From positions 1 to 64,000 of the forward strand of contig NZ_FXYA01000213.1 of the NCBI RefSeq assembly GCF_900184965.1: a stretch of DNA of 64,000 nucleotides. The letters are read 5' to 3'. This DNA is from Akkermansia muciniphila. GTDB lineage: Bacteria > Verrucomicrobiota > Verrucomicrobiia > Verrucomicrobiales > Akkermansiaceae. Positions 42,352 through 50,821 of the stretch are shown piece by piece. The position numbers and the translations under genes were made by a program. The notes under the pieces were generated by a model. The model saw nothing but the letters and a program-made list of their open reading frames with translations, searched no databases and was not told the DNA's origin. Numbering within the stretch: position 1 is the stretch's first letter; the number at the start of each line of letters is the position of its first letter.

Positions 42352-42575
42352 AAAAGGTTTTGAAGTTTATCGGAGAATGTCTTGGCGCAGCGGCTTTTGG
42401 TGCGCTTGTGGGATGGGTTTACTGGCTTGTAGTGAGCCAGGACGATACGGAGTTGAAGGCAGGGAAGTCTCCTCATTCCGGGTTTTGCCCGGAGTCTCCC
42501 ACGCCAATGAAAGCTTTTGACGGCTTTGAAAAACCGTCCCGCTCCCTACGGACTGGGGAAAGCAATAACCAATAG
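42348..42575 (+). CDS. small membrane-anchored protein, 75 aa
   Basis: One N-terminal membrane segment (FIGECLGAAAFGALVGWVYW) and a polar, Pro/Ser-rich tail. ATGA coupling to the HTH gene. Function unknown. Confidence 0.6.
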   Translation: MKKVLKFIGECLGAAAFGALVGWVYWLVVSQDDTELKAGKSPHSGFCPESPTPMKAFDGFEKPSRSLRTGESNNQ

Positions 42576-42587
42576 AAAACCAATACA

Positions 42588-43013
42588 ATGGACAATACCG
42601 AAGAAAATAATACGCAGACCTGCACGCCGGACGAAGCCTACTGCCATCCTACTGCCGAACAAGCACCCGTCACAAAGGAAGAACTCAAGAAAGCGATCGA
42701 TCATGTCATGGATCTGGTTGGCCGTTACGACGGACACGTTGCCGTTGCAGCCATCCTTGAAGATGAAGAAAAAATCCGCCGGATATTCAGAGCTTCTGAT
42801 GCCCTGTTTGTGTCGGATGGAGCGAATAATAAGGTTTATGCTTGGACGGGAGCCTGCGGCTATCTCCTTAAAGCAAATGAATGCTTTGATTCTAATGCAA
42901 AAACCATAGGAGAAGGAGTTCGTCTATTCCTTGAGGCACAAAGGAAAGAGAAAATGAAGGATCGGATGAACCCCATTGCAGCCATGCTCGGAATCGGCGG
43001 GCTGCGAATGTGA
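42588..43013 (+). CDS. hypothetical early phage protein, 141 aa
   Basis: A polar N-terminal 30 residues, then a helical alpha/beta body (ELKKAIDHVMDLVGRYDGHV, ILEDEEKIRRIFRASDALFV, KTIGEGVRLFLEAQRKEKM). Early operon, no family recognised. Confidence 0.65.
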   Translation: MDNTEENNTQTCTPDEAYCHPTAEQAPVTKEELKKAIDHVMDLVGRYDGHVAVAAILEDEEKIRRIFRASDALFVSDGANNKVYAWTGACGYLLKANECFDSNAKTIGEGVRLFLEAQRKEKMKDRMNPIAAMLGIGGLRM

Positions 43014-43065
43014 AGAATGCGAAGACTGAAACGCTCTCATTTATTAACCAATAGAACTAATAATT

Positions 43066-43739
43066 ATGACAATACAAGTCGGATCAAAAGTAGTACTTAA
43101 TCGATCATTTGAAGGCCATCCCGCAGGGACAGTGTTTACGGTCAGAGGTATTGATTCGGATGGAGACTACCGATTAAGTTATCAAGGTGAAGCCGTAAGA
43201 GGTTACATAAACCCACGACATGTGAAACCTTACATGGAAATTGGATTGGATTTGCTGAAATCCTGCCTCCCCGCAAATGAGTTCAAGGTACTATCCGAGA
43301 TGGATGGCTACAGCTCTCTATCAATAAATAGTGAATCAGCTCTTGCATACATGCTGAGAGGCTGTTCGTTCAAATCACAGCATATTGAACCTTCTCCCAG
43401 ACCGATTGTAGAAGGCATGAAGATTGGAGCGATCGTGAAAGTTACAAATAATTCAAACGATCATATTACACAATAGGGGAAGAATACAAGATTGTTGACA
43501 TAGATAGTGATGGCGATTGCCATGCTGCATCATCAACGGGGTGGAGGGGTAATTATCTCAGAGCATGTGATTGTGAGGTTGTTGCAACCCCATCGCAAGC
43601 TATCAGGATATTCAGTGAACGCACACGGAATATCCTCTCTTATTTCGATGGAACAAATGAGCTTCGGTTTTCACGAAAACAAATGGAAGCGATCGCCATC
43701 AATTGTCCGGACGCGATCGGTATTTTGTACCGAATGTAA
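43066..43739 (+). pseudogene. two-repeat SH3-like protein broken by a frameshift
   Basis: The first frame (136 codons) stops at 43476. From about 43464 the +1 frame goes on with clear homology to the first half: KVVLNRSFEGHPAGTVFTVRG and IDSDGDYRL in repeat one match KVTNN..YTIGEEYKIVDIDSDGD in repeat two. It then runs to a stop at 43739 (AIGILYRM). One missing base near GATCATATTACAC explains it. Intact, it would be about 224 residues with two small beta-barrel domains. Confidence 0.7.
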
Positions 43740-43748
43740 TTGAATGTT

Positions 43749-43778
43749 GCCGGAAGTCCGCGGCAACGGACTTCCGGC
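43749..43778. other. perfect 12-bp stem-loop
   Basis: GCCGGAAGTCCG and CGGACTTCCGGC around a 6-nt loop CGGCAA, with no T run after it. Lies between the broken gene and the recombination genes. Confidence 0.7.
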
Positions 43779-43798
43779 CATGTTACCCGTAAATTGAA

Positions 43799-44833
43799 AT
43801 GACCAACAAACAAAGTAACAAGGCTATGAATACTACAAATCCTCTTCAACCACAAGCACAGGGCAATCCGTTTGCCATACAGGCTTCCGCCGGAGGTGGA
43901 GCCTTGGCTGCTATCACTGGCAATGCAGCCGTAACCGAGGTTCTGGCATCTATCTGGATTGCCAAGCAATTTCCGCGTAATGTGGATGATGTTAAAGACC
44001 GCATGAAGCAGTCTTGTTCCCAGTTGTCTTTAGCCAGATCTGCCACTTATGTTTTTCCGAGAGGGGGAACTTCTGTGGAGGGGCCGAGCATCCGACTGGC
44101 GGAGGCCCTTATTTCCGCCTGGGGAAATGCAGAAGCCGGGTGGAAGGAAGTTGCCCGGCACTGGGATCCCAAAGGCGCGGACGGAAACGGCTGCAATGTA
44201 TCGGAATGTGTCGCTTATTGTTTTGATAAAGAGACTAACGTAAGGAGAGAAATTTCTTTTTCCGTGCCTCATACCCGCGACAAGAATGAGACCGATTCCA
44301 GAGGGAAAAAGACCGGAAAAATGCTGCGCGTCGCCCTCGACAACGAGCGGGATATTTACGAACTGTGTGCCAATATGGCGAGCCGCCGCATCCGTGCCTG
44401 TATTTTACAGGTTGTGCCCGGCTGGCTTACCGAAGAAGCCTTGGAAATAGTTTCCGCAACCTTGAAGAAGGATGACAATGCAGAAAAGCTGCCTGAAAGA
44501 ATCCAGTCTATGGAAGCCAAGTTCCTCGAATTGGGTGTATCGCGCGCCCAGCTTGAGAAGAAGTTGGGGCATTCCTTGGAACCCAACGATATGACGATGG
44601 CCGAAGTGTATCGTCTTGGAAGGGTTTATACGTCCATTGCCGACGGGATGATACGCATGAATGATGTTTTTCCGACGGAAGAACAGAGTGAGGTGAAGGA
44701 TCCCAACATTCCATCAGTACCGGAAGCTCCTGCCCCTTCCCCGGACCCCGCATCTAACAATTTCAAAGATGGTATTCCCGGTCTGGATGTTCCAGAAGGA
44801 GGAGGCATGTTTGGAACTATGCTAGACCATTAG
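43799..44833 (+). CDS. phage recombination-module protein, putative annealing factor
   Basis: 344 residues (alternative start 43826, MNTTNPLQPQAQGNPFAIQ). The conserved centre SIWIAKQFPRNVDDVKDRMK and SATYVFPRGGTSVEGPSIRL recurs in phage and prophage genes next to RecB-like exonucleases. The C-terminal 60 residues are Pro/Glu-rich and end PGLDVPEGGGMFGTMLDH. The annealing role is inferred from pairing with the downstream nuclease. Confidence 0.65.
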   Translation: MTNKQSNKAMNTTNPLQPQAQGNPFAIQASAGGGALAAITGNAAVTEVLASIWIAKQFPRNVDDVKDRMKQSCSQLSLARSATYVFPRGGTSVEGPSIRLAEALISAWGNAEAGWKEVARHWDPKGADGNGCNVSECVAYCFDKETNVRREISFSVPHTRDKNETDSRGKKTGKMLRVALDNERDIYELCANMASRRIRACILQVVPGWLTEEALEIVSATLKKDDNAEKLPERIQSMEAKFLELGVSRAQLEKKLGHSLEPNDMTMAEVYRLGRVYTSIADGMIRMNDVFPTEEQSEVKDPNIPSVPEAPAPSPDPASNNFKDGIPGLDVPEGGGMFGTMLDH

Positions 44834-44886
44834 ACGACGTTAATATTAGTCCTAATAATCAAAAATATAGAAAGGATAAAGTATAT

Positions 44887-46035
44887 ATGAAGACTACTCT
44901 TATTAACAAAGATTCCCGCATGGGACGTCCTTCTGCATCCGGTATTTTCCGCCTTGCACAATGTCCCGGAAGTTGGCTTGCTGAATCAAAATGTCCCCCG
45001 GAAGAAGAAAGCGAGGATGCAGCCACGGGGACATACCTGCATGATTGCATGGAGCATAACCGGACACCGGACGACCCGGAACAGGCAGAACTCATTGAGT
45101 TCTGCTTCCAAGTGGAAGGAGAGCTTGTAGAGGATATTTTCGACGCAGAAGCTTGCAATCTGACAATCATCCGGGAAGAGCGGATGTTCGCTACGGATGA
45201 AGACGGTAATGTCATTTTCTCCGGTAAGCCGGATAAGGTGTATTATTCCCCCCTCAAAGACATTGCCCTGATTCTGGATTACAAGTTCGGACGTCTTGCC
45301 GTGGATCCTGTTGAACAGAACCGCCAGCTTGCCGCCCTTGCCGTCTTGCTCCGGTATAAGCTGGGTTCTTGTCCCTCTACCATTTTTGCAGGGATTATCC
45401 AGCCTTACGTGAGCCGCCGGAAGCCCCAGCTTGTGAAGTTCCTCCCCGAACATTTGGATGGAGCAGAAAGGTATCTGCGAAAGATTATTGCCGATGCGGA
45501 GGTTCCCAACGCTCCACTGCGCCCCGATGAAAAAGCTTGTCGGTATTGTCGTGCCAAGACGGCATGCCCGGCAGTGAAGATGGCCCTGGTAAATGTGACG
45601 TCCGGGGATTTGACTGCCTCATGGGAACAGTGGTCCCCGGAAAAACGTAGAGAAGCCTACGACCTCGCTCAACTCGCCAAGAAATGGGCCGCTTCTGTGG
45701 AGGCGAAGGTAAAAGCCGATTTGAAGGCCGAACTGGAAATTCCAGGGTTGTGTCTTACTTCCGGGAAGAAGGCATTTACGGTAACAGACCCGGCAGCCGC
45801 TTTCAATGTTTTGCATGAGCTGTTCCCCGATTCTATCGGGGCGGCTGCGTTCACCTCTTGCTGCAAAGTGGGGATTACAGAGCTAGATAAGCTGGTGCAC
45901 TCCGTCAGAAAGCTCCAAGGAATCCCGACCACTGTGGACGAATCGAAGAAATGGCTGCGGAAGACTCTTGCCGGGTGTGCTTCTACGAAGGTTTCCGAAG
46001 GCTCCGTGAAGGAGATAGGGGGAGGTGCGGCATGA
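44887..46035 (+). CDS. RecB-like PD-(D/E)XK nuclease with Cys cluster
   Basis: 382 residues of the RecB/Cas4-like phage exonuclease type. An early SASGIFRLAQCPGSWLAESK, GTYLHDCME, the catalytic core FSGKPDKVYYSPLKDIALIL then DYKFGR (Asp and the D-x-K strand), a Gln in NRQLAALAVLL, and KACRYCRAKTACPA, whose Cys residues with the N-terminal Cys may hold a 4Fe-4S cluster. It processes DNA ends with the neighbouring protein. Confidence 0.85.
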   Translation: MKTTLINKDSRMGRPSASGIFRLAQCPGSWLAESKCPPEEESEDAATGTYLHDCMEHNRTPDDPEQAELIEFCFQVEGELVEDIFDAEACNLTIIREERMFATDEDGNVIFSGKPDKVYYSPLKDIALILDYKFGRLAVDPVEQNRQLAALAVLLRYKLGSCPSTIFAGIIQPYVSRRKPQLVKFLPEHLDGAERYLRKIIADAEVPNAPLRPDEKACRYCRAKTACPAVKMALVNVTSGDLTASWEQWSPEKRREAYDLAQLAKKWAASVEAKVKADLKAELEIPGLCLTSGKKAFTVTDPAAAFNVLHELFPDSIGAAAFTSCCKVGITELDKLVHSVRKLQGIPTTVDESKKWLRKTLAGCASTKVSEGSVKEIGGGAA

Positions 46036-46907
46036 GCCGAGACGAATTCACGCGGGCGTGGATAACGGAGAACGCTATCGACGTGTTAGACCGTTATCAA
46101 AAAGGCATTTTAACCATCCGTGCACTGCATTATCAGCTTGTGTCCATGGGATTGACCAACAGCATCAAGCACTACAAGCGCGTTGTGGCCGCCATGATCG
46201 AAGCGCGTTGGGCCGGACTGGTCGATTTCGATGCTTTTTCCGACCTTGACAGGACGATGGTCGGCAAGACGGATTATGAACAAACCAACCTTGACGATTC
46301 TATCGACAAAGCCAAGGAGCAGATTCAGGCATGGATGGATTTCTATTGTAAAAACCGATGGGAGAACCAGCCGTATTATCCCGAAGTATTTATCGAGAAG
46401 AAAGCCCTGCAAGGCGTGTTTCAAAGCCCGTGTATGCGCTATGATGTCGCCCTTGGAGCATGCAAAGGGTACCCCTCCCTTACGTTTTTGAACGAAGCCA
46501 CACAGCGTTTCCGGGAAGCGGAGGAAAGAGGGAAAATGCCCGTCATCCTGTATTTTGGGGATTACGACCCATCCGGTGAGGATATACCGCGGGCCATTGA
46601 GGAAAATATCAGGAAGCTTGGATGCGAAAGCATCGAAGTCCGACGTATCGCTCTGATGAAACACCAGGTTCTTGACTGGAACCTGCCTCCGGCTCCCGCC
46701 AAGGAAACGGACAGTCGCACGGCCAACTGGGACGGGTTGGGCCAGGTGGAACTTGATGCCGTCATGCCCGAGAAGCTCCAAAGGTTGTGCACGGATGCGA
46801 TTGAAGAATTGTTTGATCGCAGTCTGTACGACGAGCTGAACGAGCAGGAATCGGAAGAAAGGAGCGAATACCGCGCGAAATTACGTGAGTTTGTAAGCAG
46901 CATTTAA
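46032..46907 (+). CDS. Toprim-domain protein resembling topoisomerase VI A/Spo11
   Basis: 291 residues, ATGA-coupled to the nuclease. An N-terminal wHTH-like part (ILTIRALHYQLVSMGLTNSI KHYKRVV in two segments). The Toprim part has EVFIEKKALQGVF (Glu), KGYPSLTFLNEA, and ILYFGDYDPSGEDIPRAIEE (the D-x-D acidic pair). It lacks an evident catalytic Tyr assignment from sequence alone. Acts on DNA, perhaps in recombination or replication. Confidence 0.72.
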   Translation: MSRDEFTRAWITENAIDVLDRYQKGILTIRALHYQLVSMGLTNSIKHYKRVVAAMIEARWAGLVDFDAFSDLDRTMVGKTDYEQTNLDDSIDKAKEQIQAWMDFYCKNRWENQPYYPEVFIEKKALQGVFQSPCMRYDVALGACKGYPSLTFLNEATQRFREAEERGKMPVILYFGDYDPSGEDIPRAIEENIRKLGCESIEVRRIALMKHQVLDWNLPPAPAKETDSRTANWDGLGQVELDAVMPEKLQRLCTDAIEELFDRSLYDELNEQESEERSEYRAKLREFVSSI

Positions 46908-46921
46908 AGGGAGATATATAA

Positions 46922-47437
46922 ATGGATTCACTAAAAATTACCTTGCCCCACACGCCGCGCTGCCTGTCTCCCAATGCCAAGGCCCCTCTCACTCCGAGGG
47001 GGGCCATGGTGGCCGAATACAAGAAGACGGCTGCCAAGAGCCGCGCCCGGAATATAGCCTGGGGCCGCACCTGTGAAGCCCTGAATGGCCGGAGGATGCA
47101 ACCAACGCATTACCGGGTGATCTGGTTTTACAAGGGTAATAAGCCGGATGCGGACAACTGCCTTGCCCGCTGCAAGGCTTACCTGGACGGGGCATGCAAG
47201 GCCCTGGGCATTGATGACAGGACGCTGGATTGTGCCGGGATTGACCGCGTGCATGACCTGGCCCGCGCCGGACAAGTGGAAATCGTGTTTGAGGACCGCC
47301 GTAAAGGCTGGGATGCTCTGACGCCTCATTCCCCTAAATTGAGTTTTGGACGCTGTGAAGATTGTGTGAACGACAAGTGTTCTTTGCGCGGCCATGATCA
47401 GGGATGTTCAGCTTGCATGAAAGGAGGCCAGCAATGA
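46922..47437 (+). CDS. rusA: RusA-like Holliday junction resolvase with Cys-rich tail
   Basis: 171 residues. RusA signature KPDADNCLARCKAYLDGACK, ALGIDDRTL with the acidic catalytic residues, and an N-terminal RCLSPNAKAPLTPRG loop. The last 45 residues add a CEDCVNDKC...CSACMKGG cluster not needed for RusA and probably zinc-binding. SD GGGAG before ATG 46922. Confidence 0.87.
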   Translation: MDSLKITLPHTPRCLSPNAKAPLTPRGAMVAEYKKTAAKSRARNIAWGRTCEALNGRRMQPTHYRVIWFYKGNKPDADNCLARCKAYLDGACKALGIDDRTLDCAGIDRVHDLARAGQVEIVFEDRRKGWDALTPHSPKLSFGRCEDCVNDKCSLRGHDQGCSACMKGGQQ

Positions 47438-48018
47438 TTAACATCCTATTATCCGTCAGGCGGCCTTTCTCCGAGAAAATTTTGTCCGGGGAAAAGAGAT
47501 GGGAGTTGCGGAAAAACGTACCGCGCTTAAAAAAAGGCGACTCCGTAACGCTGTGGCTCTACGAGTCCGGGAAAGACGGAAAACGGGCCATCATCGGCAA
47601 GTGCCGGATGGTTTCCTATGTGTACATGCGCCACATGCCATTCGGGAAAGCTCTTGGATTATTCATCAAAGATGCTTGCGTCTCTAAAACTCGCCTGCGG
47701 ACCTATCTCCCCTGCTACGCCTGGGGAGTCCAGGACCCCGTGAGGCTCCCCGCCGCCGTGCCGCTCTCTGTCATCGGCCTGACCCGCCCGCCGCTGTCGT
47801 GGCAGTACATCAGCCCGGAGCAGGCGGTCATTTTGGAAAAGGCAGCGTCATTGACTTCAAAGATGTGTGTTGAATGCCAGTTGTGGAGCGGCTGGGACGG
47901 TTGTTGCATGTCTCTCGCATCCGGTCACTTGTGGGAAGAAATGCCCGCGGATCATCCGGCCTGTGACGATTTCAAACCAGAAGAAACAGAACAGGGGGAA
48001 GATGATGAAGGATCTTGA
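47434..48018 (+). CDS. ASCH-domain protein
   Basis: 195 residues from ATG 47434, coupled as ATGA. It begins INILLSVRRPFSEKILSGEK and continues RWELRKNVPRLKKGDSVTLW, a standard ASCH start; AIIGKCRMVSYVYM follows. The C-terminal third is a Cys-rich extension (CVECQLWSGWDGCCMS ... HPACDDF). Likely a nucleic-acid or modified-nucleotide reader; role in the phage unknown. Confidence 0.8.
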   Translation: MINILLSVRRPFSEKILSGEKRWELRKNVPRLKKGDSVTLWLYESGKDGKRAIIGKCRMVSYVYMRHMPFGKALGLFIKDACVSKTRLRTYLPCYAWGVQDPVRLPAAVPLSVIGLTRPPLSWQYISPEQAVILEKAASLTSKMCVECQLWSGWDGCCMSLASGHLWEEMPADHPACDDFKPEETEQGEDDEGS

Positions 48019-48038
48019 AGGAAAGGAGGTTGAGTAAT

Positions 48039-48542
48039 ATGGCTCGTAAAAAATCCACACTTTTAATTCCTCGTTCACACCGCGAGCTGTGCGAAATTGC
48101 GGAACGTTGGCTCATTGGCAAATATGGATGCCGTATTGCTATCGCGGAACCAAATTGCATCATCACCACGGAACAACCGGATGCAATCGGATGGCATGGG
48201 CGGGTCAGCGTACTCGTGGAAGCAAAGACAAGCCGTTCTGACTTTTTGGCAGATGCCAAGAAGCCTTTTAGAGCCAATCCTCAAGATGGCATGGGCATCT
48301 ACCGTTACTACATTTGCGAGCCTGATGTCATCACGATAGATGACTTGCCGGAGCGTTGGGGGTTACTCCATGTACTGCAAGGCGGCCGAGTGCGCGAACT
48401 TCGAAGAAGTCAACGGTTTGAGGCGGATCGCGCCGAAGAACTAAGTCTCCTGACAGCCTGTCTTGCTATTCATAAGCCTCTGAAAATTAGATCATCTATC
48501 AGTAGGAGAGTTTTTCAAATCGGAAAGGAGGATGTTGCCTGA
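48039..48542 (+). CDS. putative PD-(D/E)XK nuclease
   Basis: 167 residues from ATG 48039, AAAGGAGG upstream. EQPDAIGWHGRVSVLVEAKT and SRSDFLADAKK fit the D...E-x-K core of restriction-like nucleases, with MGIYRYYICEPDVI after it. Found directly upstream of the replication initiator. Could be a repair or nicking nuclease. Confidence 0.7.
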   Translation: MARKKSTLLIPRSHRELCEIAERWLIGKYGCRIAIAEPNCIITTEQPDAIGWHGRVSVLVEAKTSRSDFLADAKKPFRANPQDGMGIYRYYICEPDVITIDDLPERWGLLHVLQGGRVRELRRSQRFEADRAEELSLLTACLAIHKPLKIRSSISRRVFQIGKEDVA

Positions 48543-48544
48543 TT

Positions 48545-49321
48545 ATGCCTACAAGAATTCTGCGAGATGGGATTTTGACTTCCGAAAGAGTGAATATGCT
48601 CGATTGGGAAGCGGAGGTGTTTTATCGCCGCTTGCTGTCGGTTGGTGACGATTTCGGATTATTCGATGCTCGCCCCGCAATTCTTCGTCCATCCCTATAC
48701 CCGCTGAAACTTGACCAGATGAGGGAGACCAACATTCAACGTTGCCTGAACGATTGTTCGGCAGCCGGGCTTGTCCGTCTCTATGAGGTCAAAGGAAAGC
48801 AATATGGGGTAATTGTGAATTACGGGCAGCGCATTCGCAAGGAATCGAAACCGCGTTACCCTGTCACGCCAGAGGTTGCGGAATTGTTCAGCGATTTTCC
48901 GCAGTTTGCGGAGTTGCGCGGCGATTCGCGGCGAAGCGCGGCGGACTGCGGCGAACCGCCGCCACTCGCGGCTAAGACGAAGGCGAAGGCGGAGACGAAG
49001 GATCAGGAGAAGACGGAGACGAATATATTATCTGGGAGCCACTGTGTAGAACAGTTTCCACGGTGTAGCGAGGAGGTTCACCGCTTTATGGCGGCTTTGC
49101 TTGAGGCCCCGAAGGGGGATGAGCTGGCCCGGTGTGCGGAGTCGTTCTTTGACGATTTCGCGGCCAGAGGTTGGAAGGATTCGAGGGGCATTCCTCTTGC
49201 AGATTGGAAGCCTGCGGCCCGGAAATATGCCCGTTCATGGGCTGTGAACAATATCCAGAAGGGGCGACAAGGGAATGTGCCCAGGAAGGATGCCAACGAA
49301 GGAAGGAGTTACAGACGATGA
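48545..49321 (+). CDS. replication initiator, lambda O-like
   Basis: 258 residues. An N-terminal winged-helix domain of the common gut-phage type (MPTRILRDGILTSERVNMLD ... FGLFDARPAILRPSLYPLKL ... CLNDCSAAGLVRLYEVKG). Then a Lys/Glu/Ala-rich linker encoded partly by 10-bp repeats (48908-48977), and a C-terminal domain ending WAVNNIQKGRQGN, probably the helicase-loader contact. ATGA overlap with the DnaC-like gene makes an O/P-type pair. Confidence 0.82.
   Translation: MPTRILRDGILTSERVNMLDWEAEVFYRRLLSVGDDFGLFDARPAILRPSLYPLKLDQMRETNIQRCLNDCSAAGLVRLYEVKGKQYGVIVNYGQRIRKESKPRYPVTPEVAELFSDFPQFAELRGDSRRSAADCGEPPPLAAKTKAKAETKDQEKTETNILSGSHCVEQFPRCSEEVHRFMAALLEAPKGDELARCAESFFDDFAARGWKDSRGIPLADWKPAARKYARSWAVNNIQKGRQGNVPRKDANEGRSYRR
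48908..48977. repeat. seven 10-bp tandem repeats, candidate replication iterons
   Basis: Units start every 10 bp from 48908 with consensus GCGGCGAnnC; the sixth is GCCGCCACTC and the first GCGGAGTTGC. The period does not match codon length, so the constraint is on DNA. It occupies the same place in the gene as the 11-bp array at 41-128. Confidence 0.7.
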
Positions 49322-49941
49322 TGAAGCATGCGAGTTCTTTGCTTGGGGATGCTATGGAATCGGCCAATAATCCACATGATGGGATTGTGAGAGGCTACAA
49401 GCCTGTCCGTTATGATATGGGAGGATTTGACGAGTCTGTGCATCCAGAAGTACATGGTATGCACCGAGCCGCACAATGGTTCGTAAATGATATTTTGAAC
49501 AAGCAAAGGCCGAGACGGTGGCTTTCCTTACTGGGAGCGTCCGGTGTAGGTAAAACACACCTTGCCGAAGCAGTGGCGGCCATTTTGAAGAAGGAACGGC
49601 CTGGCTGGCTTGTGCAGTGCTGGAAGTGGCAGAAGGTAGTTTCTATTTACCGAGACGGAGATTTCGGGATTGTGGAACATTTGGTGGAGAATCCATATGT
49701 CCTGGTTTTAGATGATATTGGGGCAGAAAATACGACAGAGGCCGTAAGGTCTATGTTGGTGCGAATTGCAGACGGTAGACTTGGAAAATGGACATTGTGG
49801 ACGTCAAACTTGTTGAGCGATGATATAGGCAAGACGATTGACGTGCGAATAGCTTCCCGAATGTACAGGGGGGACAATGTGGTCTGCGAAGTGGAAAACG
49901 CCCCGGATTATTGCTTTGAAAGGAAGAGGAGATTGTCATGA
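49318..49941 (+). CDS. DnaC-like helicase-loader ATPase
   Basis: 207 residues from ATG 49318. Walker A GASGVGKT at 73-80, Walker B YVLVLDDIGAE near 118-127, a sensor-like WTLWTSNLL and an arginine-finger-type DVRIASRMYRGD: a DnaC/IstB AAA+ loader. It delivers host DnaB to the origin with the upstream initiator. Confidence 0.9.
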   Translation: MMKHASSLLGDAMESANNPHDGIVRGYKPVRYDMGGFDESVHPEVHGMHRAAQWFVNDILNKQRPRRWLSLLGASGVGKTHLAEAVAAILKKERPGWLVQCWKWQKVVSIYRDGDFGIVEHLVENPYVLVLDDIGAENTTEAVRSMLVRIADGRLGKWTLWTSNLLSDDIGKTIDVRIASRMYRGDNVVCEVENAPDYCFERKRRLS

Positions 49942-50330
49942 AGAAGGTACTGTCATCTTTGGAACTTCTGAACGATGTCGCCATTTGTTTTACAGAGGAG
50001 CAGTTACTTGCTTCACAGGTGGCCGTACTGACGACGATTGCCCGGTTCCCCGGTGCCACGTCGGGCATCATTGCCAATCATACAGGATTGAGCCTGCCTT
50101 CTGTGGGGCGGCTTCTAGGGTATCTGATTGGCAGTGGAGACGTGGTCTTCACTCGCAAAAAGCATGCCAACAGAGCAGACATATCGCCAACAACACGACG
50201 GAAGTTTTATGTGACACAGCAGGGCGTGAGGACTATTGTGAAAATGGTTCGCCACATGCGATGGAGTTTACATGGGCAATTTGGTGTCGTTCCCATTGTC
50301 CAGAATCCGAAGAAAATTTTTGAGTTATGA
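49938..50330 (+). CDS. winged-helix DNA-binding protein
   Basis: 130 residues. AVLTTIARFPGATSGIIANH TGLSLPSVGRLLGYLIGSGD in two parts is a MarR-like winged helix with a basic wing (VVFTRKKHANRADI). Overlaps both neighbours by 4 bp. The slot equals the winged-helix gene of prophage 1. Possibly a late regulator, but the link with the late promoter is only a guess. Confidence 0.75.
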   Translation: MKKVLSSLELLNDVAICFTEEQLLASQVAVLTTIARFPGATSGIIANHTGLSLPSVGRLLGYLIGSGDVVFTRKKHANRADISPTTRRKFYVTQQGVRTIVKMVRHMRWSLHGQFGVVPIVQNPKKIFEL

Positions 50331-50821
50331 AAAAGGAAGAAATGCTAAAGGATTTTGCCCGGTGCTATTTTGAAAATGGTAAGAATGGCTCCAAAGCATA
50401 CCGTGATACATACGGACGAGGAAAGCATCTCAAGGACTCCACATGTTCTGCAAATGCGTCACGTTTGCTAAAAAATGCTAAGGTGCAGGAGTATCTTTCC
50501 GAATTGAATAAAAAAGCGGAAAGCCCCCTCATTCTGACTAAACAACAACGCATGATCTGGCTTTCCCGTGTGGTTAATACTCCAATTGGCAAAGTAGATG
50601 AAAAATCCGATTTGTGCCAATCCCACAGCGTCACAGAAAGCGAGTTCGGCACGACTGTCAAGATAACGATGCCAAACAAACTGTCCGCTATTGCGGAGCT
50701 GAATAAGATGGATGGAGCCTACGAACCAGAGAAAATTGAGGTGAAGAGCGAGTTGTCTTTTTCCTCACTGCTCAAATCTCTCCCTTCGGATCCGTTGGTT
50801 CGGGGGACGGAGGAGTCATAG
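50327..50821 (+). CDS. terS: terminase small subunit
   Basis: 164 residues. RCYFENGKNGSKAYRDTYGR and ANASRLLKNAKVQEYLSELN form the HTH of Terminase_2 proteins, with ILTKQQRMIWLSRVVNTPIG and KLSAIAELNKMDGAYEPEKI after it. It selects the phage DNA. Last gene of the early operon, 12 kb from and opposite to the large subunit; its end overlaps the convergent integrase by 50 bp. Confidence 0.87.
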   Translation: MKKEEMLKDFARCYFENGKNGSKAYRDTYGRGKHLKDSTCSANASRLLKNAKVQEYLSELNKKAESPLILTKQQRMIWLSRVVNTPIGKVDEKSDLCQSHSVTESEFGTTVKITMPNKLSAIAELNKMDGAYEPEKIEVKSELSFSSLLKSLPSDPLVRGTEES

